NCBI GenBank assembly: GCA_013812265.1
Contig: JACCTQ010000061.1
Location: 1-17,862, forward strand
From: Actinomycetota bacterium
Lineage (GTDB): Bacteria; Actinomycetota; Thermoleophilia; Gaiellales; Gaiellaceae
Direction of reading: 5' to 3'
DNA: 17,862 nucleotides
The notes under the pieces were generated by a model. The model saw only the letters and a program-made list of their open reading frames with translations, ran no database searches and was not told the origin of the DNA. How positions within the stretch are numbered: position 1 is the first letter of the stretch; every line of letters begins with the position of its first letter. Position numbers and translations under genes: made by a program. Positions 1 to 6,875 of the stretch are shown here, piece by piece.

Positions 1-296
1 GCCGGACCGTCGCCGCCTCCAACTTCCTCGCCGTTGTAGAGCATCGGCGCCTCGTCTTTTTGCCCCTCGCCGATCACGACCACTCCGGCCATCGAGACCG
101 TGTCGAGCATCAACCGCATCGCATCGACGGCAGCCTGGTCGGCAGCCTCCCTGTCGCCACGGCCCACCCAGCGCGCGGCCGACATCGCGGCCGACTCGGT
201 CACCCGCACCAGCTCGAGGGCGAGATTCCGGTCGGGGACGCCCGGCGCCGGCCCCGAACGCGCACGATCCGGTATCGCTGTTCCTGTCTCGCTCAC
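1..296 (-). CDS. glpX: Fructose-1,6-bisphosphatase class II, 5' part (truncated by window edge)
   Basis: This gene is read leftward from a GTG at 296-294 and stays open for 98 codons to the edge, so only the N-terminal third is present. GlpX hydrolyses fructose-1,6-bisphosphate to fructose-6-phosphate in cytosolic gluconeogenesis. Visible family motifs are NLALELVRVTE near residue 24, AARWVGRGD near 41, AAVDAMR near 56, and the metal/phosphate-site stretch VVVIGEGQKDEAPMLYNGEEVG at about 71-92; the usual GEGEKDEAP reads GEGQKDEAP here. There is no Shine-Dalgarno sequence before the GTG, but a TAGGAT box ends 7 nt upstream, which suggests a leaderless mRNA. It follows argS on the same strand after 70 bp. 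It fits functionally with the glycolysis genes further right, although it is not in their operon. The family assignment is firm; the start is probable. Confidence 0.95.
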   Translation of the reverse strand, partial: MSETGTAIPDRARSGPAPGVPDRNLALELVRVTESAAMSAARWVGRGDREAADQAAVDAMRLMLDTVSMAGVVVIGEGQKDEAPMLYNGEEVGGGDGP

Positions 297-303
297 CCGC
301 CGG

Positions 304-309
304 ATCCTA
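304..309 (-). promoter_or_regulatory. Candidate -10 box of glpX (leaderless)
   Basis: On the minus strand this reads TAGGAT, a TANNNT-type actinobacterial -10. Seven bases separate it from the GTG of glpX, so transcription would begin at or next to the start codon. No convincing -35 hexamer was seen. This is sequence inference only. Confidence 0.4.
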
Positions 310-366
310 ACGTCCGCGCCCGGCAACCCCTTCGAACCGACGCAGGCGACCCGGCGAAAAGTCAAA

Positions 367-1890
367 TCACATGCGCTCGGGGGCCTCGACACCGATCAGA
401 GCGAGCGATCGTGCGAGCACGTTCTGCGCTGCCCGGCAGAGCGCCAGCCGGAACGTTTGTTCTTCGCTCCCGATCACGCGGTGGTCGTGGTAGAAGCGGT
501 GAAAATCGTCCGCCAACCGGATGGCGTACGTCGGCAGCGCGTGCGGGCCACGGCGGTCCGTCGCCTCCGCCACCATCGCGGGGAACTCCGCCAGACGCTT
601 GACGAGATCCTTCTCGGCCCCGCTCAGCGGACCCGCGGGCTTTCCAGAAGCCTGCGCGGCGCCCGCGTTCCGAACGATGCCGGCGATCCGGGCGTGTGCG
701 TACTGGACGTAGTACACCGGGTTCTTCTGACTCTTCTCCGCGGCGAGATCGACGTCGATCTCGATTGACTGGTCCGGGCCACGCGACACCAAGTACCACC
801 GGCCGGCATCGACACCCACCTGATCGAGGAACTCGTCCAGGAATACCACGTCGCCGCGTCGCTTGGACATCTTCGCCGCCTCACCCCCACGCGTGAGGTG
901 GACGAGCTGGTAGAGCAGGACCTCGACACGCTCGGGGTCGTACCCGAGCATGCGGGCCACGGCCGCGTACCACTTCGCCACTCCCTGGTGATCTGCGCCG
1001 AGAACGTAGATGGCGCGGTCGTAACCCCGCTCGAGCTTGTCGTGCAGATAGACGACATCGGCCGCGCGGTAGGTGGGCAGGCCTCCCCGCTCGGGCGAGC
1101 GCACGAGCACCTTGTCCTCGTCGTCTCCGAAACCGGACGATCGTGCCCACAGCGCGCCATCCTTCTCGTAGGTCTCGACGCGGGCCAGCAGCTCGGGTAG
1201 CCGCTGCTGAAGCTCGCTCTGGAGGGCCCACGAGTCGAATGTGATCCGGAAGCGCGCGAGCGTCTCGCCGATGCGGTCGAGCATTGGCGGCACGGGATCG
1301 CCTTCGATCGCGGCGAGCTCGTCGATGTAGCTGCCGGTGTAACCGTCCTCCGGCGGCTCCTCACCACGTCGCCGCGCGGTCACGGAAGCCCGAAACCGCT
1401 CCATCTGCCGGCCGGCGTCGTTGTAGTAGTACTCGCGGTCGACGTCGTGCCCGGCGAACTCGAGCAGGCGGGCGACCGAGTCTCCATAGGCTCCGTTCCG
1501 GGCGTGCGAGACCACGATAGGACCCGTCGGGTTCGCCGACACGAGCTCGACCTGAATCCGCTCGCGGTGATCCGCGCAGCCTGCGCCATAGTCGCGACCA
1601 GCCGCGAGCACCTCGTCCAGGACGTCCCCGTACCAGCTATCCGCGAGCCAGAGATTGACGAACCCCGGCCCGGCCACCTCGGTTCGCTCGACGACCGGAA
1701 GAGTCGTTACAGCGCGCGCGAGCTCGGCGGCGATATCTCTCGGGGCTTGCCGGCGGACTGGCGCAAGCTGCAGCGCGACGTTCGTGGCGTAATCGCCGTG
1801 AGCCGCCTCGGCCGGTCGCGCCAGCAGCAGGTCGACGCCCGCAGCAGCGGATACGTCGCGCGTCAGCCGCTCCACAGCTGTCTCTCGCAT
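367..1890 (-). CDS. argS: Arginyl-tRNA synthetase
   Basis: This class I aminoacyl-tRNA synthetase charges tRNA-Arg with arginine in the cytosol. The 507-residue product has the N-terminal Add1-type domain (about 1-90, with HGDYATNVAL), the Rossmann catalytic core (from VELVSANPTGP at about 114), the KMSKR loop at 340-344, and a C-terminal helical anticodon-binding domain ending VLARSLALIGVEAPERM. In the HIGH signature the first histidine is replaced: PTGPIVVSHARNGAYGD at about 121-137, where most ArgS have HVGH. At 507 residues it is shorter than the usual 550-590. The ATG at 1890 is used because TACGAT lies exactly 6 nt upstream (leaderless). A GTG five codons in (1875) is preceded by GAGAGA and is an alternative. 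Its 5' end lies 17 bp from the divergent DUF3467 gene. Identity is certain. Confidence 0.97.
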   Translation of the reverse strand: MRETAVERLTRDVSAAAGVDLLLARPAEAAHGDYATNVALQLAPVRRQAPRDIAAELARAVTTLPVVERTEVAGPGFVNLWLADSWYGDVLDEVLAAGRDYGAGCADHRERIQVELVSANPTGPIVVSHARNGAYGDSVARLLEFAGHDVDREYYYNDAGRQMERFRASVTARRRGEEPPEDGYTGSYIDELAAIEGDPVPPMLDRIGETLARFRITFDSWALQSELQQRLPELLARVETYEKDGALWARSSGFGDDEDKVLVRSPERGGLPTYRAADVVYLHDKLERGYDRAIYVLGADHQGVAKWYAAVARMLGYDPERVEVLLYQLVHLTRGGEAAKMSKRRGDVVFLDEFLDQVGVDAGRWYLVSRGPDQSIEIDVDLAAEKSQKNPVYYVQYAHARIAGIVRNAGAAQASGKPAGPLSGAEKDLVKRLAEFPAMVAEATDRRGPHALPTYAIRLADDFHRFYHDHRVIGSEEQTFRLALCRAAQNVLARSLALIGVEAPERM

Positions 1891-1895
1891 CGGTA

Positions 1896-1902
1896 TATCG
1901 TA
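1896..1902. promoter_or_regulatory. Shared two-way -10 element between argS and the DUF3467 gene
   Basis: The heptamer TATCGTA gives TATCGT on the plus strand (6 nt before the GTG at 1908) and TACGAT on the minus strand (6 nt before the ATG at 1890). Both are TANNNT -10 boxes, so one near-palindromic site could start two leaderless transcripts in opposite directions. The whole space between the two start codons is 17 bp, with no room for separate promoters or ribosome-binding sites. Function is inferred from spacing alone. Confidence 0.45.
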
Positions 1903-1907
1903 AGGAT

Positions 1908-2207
1908 GTGGACGACAACGGCCAGAGCCGACAGCTGAACATCCATCTCGATCCAGAGCACCTGGCCGGCGTCTACTCGAACTTCGCGAACATCACGTTC
2001 TCGCCGTACGAGTTCACGCTTACCTTCGCCAGGATCGACCACGAGGTGGAGGAGGGCGACGTGCCCGGGGTGGTCGTCGCGCGCGTCAACATGTCCACGC
2101 GCTTCATGCGCGAGCTCCTGGATGCCATGCAGGACTCCTGGTCGAAGTGGTCGACGCAGGAGGGCATCAAGAACCTCCCGGAGTTTCCGGGCGAGCCCGA
2201 CAACTAG
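1908..2207 (+). CDS. DUF3467 family protein
   Basis: This is a 99-residue protein with the DUF3467 pattern: LNIHLDPEHLAGVYSNFANI near residues 10-29, then SPYEFTLTFARID, VVARVNMS and a helical end FMRELLDAMQDSWSKW. The family is soluble, about 90-110 residues long and of unknown function; related proteins are often annotated only by domain number. It starts with GTG at 1908, the only in-frame start that keeps the conserved N-terminus. The AAGGA just before it is too close (one base) to act as a ribosome-binding site, and the TATCGT box 6 nt upstream argues for a leaderless message. It is divergent from argS (17 bp) and convergent with the M48 protease gene (8 bp). The family call is fairly sure; no function is proposed. 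Confidence 0.85.
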   Translation: MDDNGQSRQLNIHLDPEHLAGVYSNFANITFSPYEFTLTFARIDHEVEEGDVPGVVVARVNMSTRFMRELLDAMQDSWSKWSTQEGIKNLPEFPGEPDN

Positions 2208-2215
2208 AGCAGAGG

Positions 2216-3418
2216 CTAACGCCGCTCGGCGAAACTCTCGGCCATCTCGATGCGCTCGATGGTCGTCGGGTGCGTACCAAGGAGGATGTGAGCCCAGGCC
2301 GGCGGGTTGGGATCACCGAGGCTGGTGGTCGCAAACCGCCTGAACAACTCAGTCGCGGACGCGGGATCGCGGGTCGCTTGCAGCGCCGTCCAGTCGGCCT
2401 CCTGCTCATAGCGCCGGGAGATGACGTTGTAGAGGGGCGCGACGACGAGCTGGACGGCTACGAGAAGCAGCAGGAGGAGCGGAATCGCGGCGGGGTCGGC
2501 CAGGCCGCCGCGCAGTCGCGTCAGCTCGGCCACGAGCAGCAGGATCGGCACCGTGAAAAGCGCCGACCAGGCGACTCCCTTCCACAGGTGCTTGCGAGCG
2601 ATATGGCCGAACTCGTGCGCGATCACGACACGGATCTCCCCCGGCCGGAAACGCCCGTCGAGCAGCGTGTCCCAGAGGATGATCCGGCTCGTAGAGCCGA
2701 GACCCAGGGCGAGCGCGTTCGCCTGCGTCGTGTCCTTGTGCACCTCGTCCACTTTCACGGGCGTCCCCTCGACGCCGATGGAGCGAGCAAGCGAGCGGGC
2801 ATCCCGGACGAGCGCCGGCCGCCGCAGCGTCTCTGCGTCGACGAAAAGATACGGCTGCGCGAAGACGAGCCCGATCGTCAAGGCGGTCAGCGCGGGCGCC
2901 GCGACGACCCACCAGTACCGTCGTAGCCGGGCTGCGAGCCCCATTCCGGCGGCAATGATCAGAGCAGCCGCAGTGACCTCGATCAGGAGCCCGACCCACG
3001 ACGCGGTCAACGTGTCCGCGTAGCTCGCCCGTGACAGGCCGTGGCGCCGCTGCCACCATTCGGACGCCACCTCGAAAGGAAGCACGATCATCCAGACTAC
3101 GGTCAGGCTGAGGACGCCGAGGAGAATCCCGGTCGCTATGCGGCCAAGGCCGATTCGCCTTCCCAGGTGACGTCCGAGCGCCGCCAGCGCACCCAGCGAG
3201 ACGAGCACCGCGAACGTCGAGAAGACCGTGAGCATGAGCAGGACGCGCTCGAATCGCTCGGCAAGGTCGATCTCTGCCGCCGTGAAGTAGTCGAGCACGT
3301 CGAGCTCGGGCAGCGACAGATCCGCAGGAACCGTTGTTCCCCAGAGCGCGCGAGCAGCGAGGAGCCACAGCCCGGCAAGCGCCGCTATGGTTCCGCCCCA
3401 CGCCAGCCGTCTCACCAT
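2216..3418 (-). CDS. M48 family (Ste24/CAAX-type) membrane zinc metalloprotease
   Basis: This is an integral membrane zinc endopeptidase resembling eukaryotic Ste24 and bacterial M48A proteins. Five hydrophobic segments fill the first 190 residues (M48 N-terminal domain). The zinc motif HEFGH is at 268-272 (inside VIAHEFGHIARKH), two more hydrophobic segments follow, and the third ligand lies in YEQEAD at about 337-342. A HPTTIERI motif near 383 and a short soluble tail end the protein. The length, 400 residues, is normal for the family. The start is uncertain. ATG 3418 is given because it overlaps the divergent phosphoesterase gene by only 2 bp. ATGs at 3433 and 3442 would add 5 or 8 residues; a TACCGT box at 3445-3450 (minus) would suit 3433 or 3418 but not 3442. 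The likely role is membrane protein quality control or peptide processing; the substrate is unknown. Confidence 0.9.
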   Translation of the reverse strand: MVRRLAWGGTIAALAGLWLLAARALWGTTVPADLSLPELDVLDYFTAAEIDLAERFERVLLMLTVFSTFAVLVSLGALAALGRHLGRRIGLGRIATGILLGVLSLTVVWMIVLPFEVASEWWQRRHGLSRASYADTLTASWVGLLIEVTAAALIIAAGMGLAARLRRYWWVVAAPALTALTIGLVFAQPYLFVDAETLRRPALVRDARSLARSIGVEGTPVKVDEVHKDTTQANALALGLGSTSRIILWDTLLDGRFRPGEIRVVIAHEFGHIARKHLWKGVAWSALFTVPILLLVAELTRLRGGLADPAAIPLLLLLLVAVQLVVAPLYNVISRRYEQEADWTALQATRDPASATELFRRFATTSLGDPNPPAWAHILLGTHPTTIERIEMAESFAERR

Positions 3419-4151
3419 GCGCGTCGCAGTCATCTCCGACATCCACGGTAACTGGCACGCGCTCGACGCGGTGCTCCACGCTCTGGGCGAAGAGCGGCCC
3501 GACGCCGTCTGGTGTCTAGGCGACGTGGTGGGCTATGGGCCCCGGCCGAACGAGTGCTGTGGCGCCGTCGCCGAAAGGGCCGACCACGGACTCTGCGGGA
3601 ATCACGATCTCGGCGTGCTGGGAGAGATCGACCTGCGCAGTTTCACCGACGACGCCGCGACGAGCGCCGCATGGACGCAGAGGGTGCTTTCCGAGGATGC
3701 CCGGCTCTATCTGGCGTCGCTCGAGCCGAGCGCCGAGGTGCCCGATGCGGGCGCAGCGCTCTACCACGCAAGCCCGCTCGACCCCGTCTGGGAATACGTT
3801 CTCAGCGAGGAGACCGCCAGAGCGGCACTCGCCGCGACGTCGGCACCGCTCGTCCTCGTCGGTCACAGTCACGTGCCTCTGGCGATCTCTCAGAACGGCG
3901 GCGCCGTCCAGGGAGAGCTCGCCCCGGGGGGGACGGAGATCGAGCTCACGGAGCGCCGCTGGCTGCTCAACCCCGGCTCGGTGGGACAGCCGCGCGACGG
4001 CGACCCGCGCGCGGCGTACCTGCTTCTCGATCTGGAGACGAGGTTTGCTTCTTTTCGTCGCGTCGCATACTCCATTGCGGACACCCAGCGAGAGCTACGT
4101 GAGTGCGGTCTACCGGAAGCGCTCGCCGCGAGGCTCGAGCACGGAGTGTGA
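3417..4151 (+). CDS. Calcineurin-like metallophosphoesterase (YfcE/MJ0936-like)
   Basis: This is a cytosolic two-metal phosphodiesterase or phosphatase of 244 residues. All expected ligands are visible: D8 and H10 (SDIHGN), D36 (LGDVVGYGP), N62-H63 (CGNHD), H118 (YHASP), and H150/H152 (GHSH). The C-terminal LLNPGSVGQPRDGDPRAAY is typical of the YfcE subgroup. No signal peptide is present. The ATG at 3417 is chosen because MRVAVISDIHGN is the canonical N-terminus; an upstream in-frame ATG (3387) would add ten non-conserved residues read from inside the protease gene. No ribosome-binding site precedes 3417. A weak TATGGT box lies at 3386-3391. The gene is divergent from the M48 protease, and 21 bp upstream of the next gene on the same strand, probably co-transcribed with it. 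The natural substrate cannot be told from sequence. Confidence 0.92.
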   Translation: MRVAVISDIHGNWHALDAVLHALGEERPDAVWCLGDVVGYGPRPNECCGAVAERADHGLCGNHDLGVLGEIDLRSFTDDAATSAAWTQRVLSEDARLYLASLEPSAEVPDAGAALYHASPLDPVWEYVLSEETARAALAATSAPLVLVGHSHVPLAISQNGGAVQGELAPGGTEIELTERRWLLNPGSVGQPRDGDPRAAYLLLDLETRFASFRRVAYSIADTQRELRECGLPEALAARLEHGV

Positions 4152-4159
4152 CAACGACG

Positions 4160-4166
4160 AAGGAGG
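4160..4166 (+). promoter_or_regulatory. Strong Shine-Dalgarno site of the 4173 gene
   Basis: AAGGAGG is a full-length anti-SD match placed 6 nt before the ATG at 4173. It is the best ribosome-binding site in the window, where many genes have none, and suggests efficient translation from within a leadered message begun upstream of the phosphoesterase or between the genes. Confidence 0.8.
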
Positions 4167-4172
4167 CGGAAA

Positions 4173-4682
4173 ATGGCAAAGCTGACGAATCTCGAGACAA
4201 AGCTCGGCGAGGTGATCGGGCTTGCGATGGCGGCGCAGAGCGCTACGAAGAAGGTCGCCCGGCTTGCCGAGAAGGAGGGCAACGACGGGCTTGCCAAGCA
4301 GCTGCGCACGATGGGCGAGGAAGCGGCTGAAGCCGAGGAGCGGGGAACCGAGCTCGCCGGGTCGTTCGAGGGCAAGGAGAAAAGTAAGAAGAGCGGCATC
4401 CTGAAGGAAGCGCGAACGGTCAAGAGCAAGGCCGCCGACATGATGTCCACCTACCTCGACAAGGACGCGGACGCCCTCGACGGGTTCGAGTTCCTGACCA
4501 TGGCCGAGGCCAGCGAGGTCGGGCACTGGTCGGTGCTGAAGAAGATGGGCGAGAAGGCGCGTCACCCGGGCGTCAAGGAACTCGTGCAGTGGCAGCTACC
4601 AATCCAGAAGCGGCATTTGCGCGAGGCCATGGCGGGGTCGATCACGCTCGCGGCCGCGGAGGACCCGAGCGAGGCCGCTTAG
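4173..4682 (+). CDS. Unknown helical protein, possibly ferritin-like
   Basis: I do not recognise this 169-residue protein by name. It is almost wholly helical, rich in Ala, Glu and Lys, with no signal peptide or membrane segment. The layout suggests a four-helix bundle: a helix pair at about 5-65, a charged Gly/Lys/Ser linker (GKEKSKKSG near 67-75), and a second pair at about 77-160. E115-x-x-H118 (EVGHW) on the third helix is the sort of metal motif seen in ferritin-like and DUF892/YciE proteins, and IQKRHL near 144-149 could supply another histidine, but the full diiron ligand set is not obvious. The strong AAGGAGG site fixes the ATG. It follows the phosphoesterase by 21 bp and is convergent with the ECF sigma gene. 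That it is a real gene is well supported; the ferritin-like fold is only a guess. Confidence 0.8.
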   Translation: MAKLTNLETKLGEVIGLAMAAQSATKKVARLAEKEGNDGLAKQLRTMGEEAAEAEERGTELAGSFEGKEKSKKSGILKEARTVKSKAADMMSTYLDKDADALDGFEFLTMAEASEVGHWSVLKKMGEKARHPGVKELVQWQLPIQKRHLREAMAGSITLAAAEDPSEAA

Positions 4683-4690
4683 CGCCTTGC

Positions 4691-4730
4691 TGTCGCCGAG
4701 GCGGGGTCGAGGACCCCGTCCGCGGCGACG
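4691..4730. terminator. Hairpin between convergent genes, probable two-way terminator
   Basis: Two nested 7-bp perfect stems, GTCGCCG/CGGCGAC (4692-4698 with 4723-4729) outside and CGGGGTC/GACCCCG (4702-4708 with 4712-4718) inside, are separated by a small internal loop and capped by GAG. It lies in the 100-bp gap between the 4173 gene and the ECF sigma gene, where both transcripts should end. There is no T-run on either side, so it is not a textbook intrinsic terminator. Confidence 0.5.
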
Positions 4731-4782
4731 CTCGTGAGCCGTGGAGCGAGACGCATCTCCTGGCCCAACCTATGAATGGAGG

Positions 4783-5376
4783 CTAAACGGAGGCGTCTGC
4801 GGTAGCCGGCTCGCGCTCGCTTCCGAAGGTGATCCCTTCCTGAGCGAGTGCGAGCTGCACCTCTTCGCGCGCCTTGTAGATCCGCCACTTCACCGTTGCC
4901 AGCGTGATCTCCAGCGAGTCGGCGATCTCGGTGTACGAGAGTCCGACGACGTCGCGCAGCAGAAGTGCCATCTTCAGGTCGACGTTCAGGTTCTCGACGG
5001 CACGCCACAGAGCGTCGATGGCCTCCATGCGCTCGAACGGCGCGTCGAGCACCTCGAGCGGGCGAACGTCCTCGATCGCCATAACGGACCGCGGCCGGCG
5101 TTCGCTCGCGCGCAACTCGTCGAGCACGCGGTTCTTGGTGACCTGGAACAACCACGTCGTGAACTTAGAGCGCAGCGAGAAGTTCGGAAGCCCCTGGAAG
5201 ACGCGCAGGAAGACTTCCTGGGTCAGATCTTCGGCTAGCGACCGGTCTCCACCGACGAGACGAAGCACGTAGTTGTAGACCGGGACTTCATAAGCCCGGA
5301 GGATGAGCGAGAAGGCGCGTTCGTCACCCCGCTGCGCCTTCCGCAGTACCCCGAAGTCAGGCTGCGCGAGCGACAA
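4783..5376 (-). CDS. ECF-type RNA polymerase sigma factor (sigma-70 family)
   Basis: This 197-residue sigma factor has region 2 at about 20-90 (AEDLTQEVFLRVFQGLPNF and FTTWLFQVTKNRVLDELR) and region 4 at about 120-175 (ALLLRDVVGLSYTEIADSLEI followed by TVKWRIYKARE, the -35-recognition helix-turn-helix). A 22-residue polar tail follows. Such factors redirect RNA polymerase to a stress or envelope regulon. The start is TTG at 5376. No ATG or GTG gives a full region 2, and a TATACT box ends 6 nt before this TTG. It lies 14 bp after the stop of gpmI on the same strand, so it may be read both with the glycolytic operon and from its own promoter. No anti-sigma or zinc-finger gene is adjacent, which is unusual for the class. 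The family is certain; its regulon is unknown. Confidence 0.93.
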   Translation of the reverse strand: MSLAQPDFGVLRKAQRGDERAFSLILRAYEVPVYNYVLRLVGGDRSLAEDLTQEVFLRVFQGLPNFSLRSKFTTWLFQVTKNRVLDELRASERRPRSVMAIEDVRPLEVLDAPFERMEAIDALWRAVENLNVDLKMALLLRDVVGLSYTEIADSLEITLATVKWRIYKAREEVQLALAQEGITFGSEREPATADASV

Positions 5377-5382
5377 GACGGA

Positions 5383-5388
5383 AGTATA
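5383..5388 (-). promoter_or_regulatory. Candidate -10 box of the ECF sigma gene
   Basis: On the minus strand this reads TATACT, close to the TATAAT consensus, in the 14-bp gap between the gpmI stop (5391) and the sigma TTG start, with 6 nt to the start codon. A weak -35-like TTTCAG lies 16 nt further upstream inside the gpmI 3' end. It looks like a housekeeping promoter giving a leaderless message. Confidence 0.5.
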
Positions 5389-5390
5389 CC

Positions 5391-6875
5391 CTAGCTTTGC
5401 CGGACTGAAACCAGATTCTCACCCGTCATTTGTGAATTTCGGTTTAAGCCGAGCAGCGCGAGGCAAGTGGGAGCGAGGTCGGACAGCGCCCCCTGCCGGA
5501 GCACCAGACCCTTGTTCGTGACGATCAGCGGCACCGGATTGGTGGTGTGCGCCGTGTGGGGATGTACGCCGTCGGTCTCGAGCATCGTTTCCGCGTTGCC
5601 GTGGTCGGCCGTGATCAGCGACACGCCGCCCGCTTGCGCGACGGCATCCACCACGGCCTGCAGGCAGCTGTCGACGCTCTCGACAGCTCGAATGACGGCC
5701 GGGATGAAGCCCGTATGGCCCACCATGTCGGGATTCGCGAAATTGACGACTCCGAACGCGTAGCCCTTTCCGATCTCGTCCGCGAAACGTCGTGCCACCT
5801 CGGCAGCGGACATCTCCGGCCGCTGGTCGTAGCTCGACACATCACGCGGAGAGGGCACGAGGATACGCGTCTCTCCCGGCCACTCCTGCTCCCGCCCACC
5901 GTTGAAGAAGTAGGTGACATGTGCGTATTTCTCGGTCTCGGCGGCGTGTAGCTGGCGGAGCCCACGCTCGGAGAGAGCTTCGGCGATCGTTCCGACGACG
6001 TTCTGCTCGGAGAAGACGACGGGGCAGCCCAGATCCTCGCGATAGCGAGTCATCGTCGTCAGGTCGAGCTTCGCGGAGAGGAGCCTCTCGGTGAGCTGAC
6101 GCGCCCGGTCGGGGCGGAAGTTGAAGAAGATGGCTGCGTCGGCCGGGCCGAGGCGTGGGCGACCGGCCAGCACGACGGGCTCGATGAACTCGTCCGTTAC
6201 ACCGGCGGCGTAGCTCCGTTGCACTTCGGTGACGGGGTCTGACCCCAAAGCCCCTTCTCCCCGAACAATGGCTCCGAAGGCTTTGTCGGTGCGCTCCCAG
6301 CGCAGATCGCGATCCATGGCGTAGACGCGGCCGGCGACCGTCGCCACCCGCTCGGGCGACAGCTCGGCCAGATCTCGAGCAGCCGCGTTCGGCGAGACGT
6401 CGCGCCCGTCGGTGAAGGCGTGGACGAACGTCCGCTCCTCCATCCCCTGGCGGCGGGCAAGCTCGAGCAGAGCCCGAAGGTGGTCGATGTGTGAATGGAC
6501 GCCGCCGTAGGAGACGAGGCCCAAGAGGTGCAGGTTCGCACCGCGTGCGCGAGCGCGCTCGAACGCTTCGGTGAGCGCAGGATTCGTGAACAGCGAACCC
6601 TCCTCGATCGCCCGGTTCACCCGCTGAAGATCCTGGAACAGCACACGACCAGAACCGATCGTCAGGTGGCCCACCTCCGAGTTCCCCATCTGCCCTGGCG
6701 GTAGCCCGACCGCCTCGCCGGAGGCCGCCAGCTCCGTATGCGGGTACACAGCCCAAAGACCGTCGAAGACCGGCGTGTGTGCCAGATCGACGGCATTCCC
6801 CGGTCCGGGCGGCGCGAGGCCCCACCCGTCGAGGATGATCAGAGCTACGAGGGGAGCTGAGCCGCCGTCTCGCAA
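5391..6875 (-). CDS. gpmI: 2,3-bisphosphoglycerate-independent phosphoglycerate mutase
   Basis: This is a cofactor-independent, Mn-dependent enzyme interconverting 3- and 2-phosphoglycerate in cytosolic glycolysis, of the alkaline-phosphatase fold. From the TTG at 6875 the product is 494 residues, close to the family's ~510. LIILDGWG (12-19) gives the first metal aspartate, the phosphorylated serine is S66 in GQMGNSEVGHL, AFTDGRD and GVTDEFIEP follow, FNFRPDRARQL is at mid-length, and ADHGNAE near the C-terminus supplies more metal ligands. The reading frame stays open another 67 codons upstream, but that stretch lies inside tpiA and is Arg-rich non-conserved sequence, so it is not used. TTG 6875 overlaps the tpiA end by 31 bp and has no clear ribosome-binding site, suggesting translational coupling. 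The perfect palindrome GGGGTC-T-GACCCC sits in the coding sequence at 6234-6246. Confidence 0.95.
   Translation of the reverse strand: MRDGGSAPLVALIILDGWGLAPPGPGNAVDLAHTPVFDGLWAVYPHTELAASGEAVGLPPGQMGNSEVGHLTIGSGRVLFQDLQRVNRAIEEGSLFTNPALTEAFERARARGANLHLLGLVSYGGVHSHIDHLRALLELARRQGMEERTFVHAFTDGRDVSPNAAARDLAELSPERVATVAGRVYAMDRDLRWERTDKAFGAIVRGEGALGSDPVTEVQRSYAAGVTDEFIEPVVLAGRPRLGPADAAIFFNFRPDRARQLTERLLSAKLDLTTMTRYREDLGCPVVFSEQNVVGTIAEALSERGLRQLHAAETEKYAHVTYFFNGGREQEWPGETRILVPSPRDVSSYDQRPEMSAAEVARRFADEIGKGYAFGVVNFANPDMVGHTGFIPAVIRAVESVDSCLQAVVDAVAQAGGVSLITADHGNAETMLETDGVHPHTAHTTNPVPLIVTNKGLVLRQGALSDLAPTCLALLGLNRNSQMTGENLVSVRQS

Noticed and set aside
1902..1906. AAGGA as ribosome-binding site for the DUF3467 gene
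   Set aside because: Only one base separates it from the GTG start, too close to act; leaderless initiation from the TATCGT box fits better.
2406..3479. Long minus-strand open frame (357 codons) alongside the M48 protease
   Set aside because: Arg/Ala-rich shadow frame; the HEFGH-bearing frame is the gene.
4692..4729. Canonical rho-independent terminator
   Set aside because: The hairpin is strong but lacks a T-run on either strand, so only a general terminator-like call is kept.
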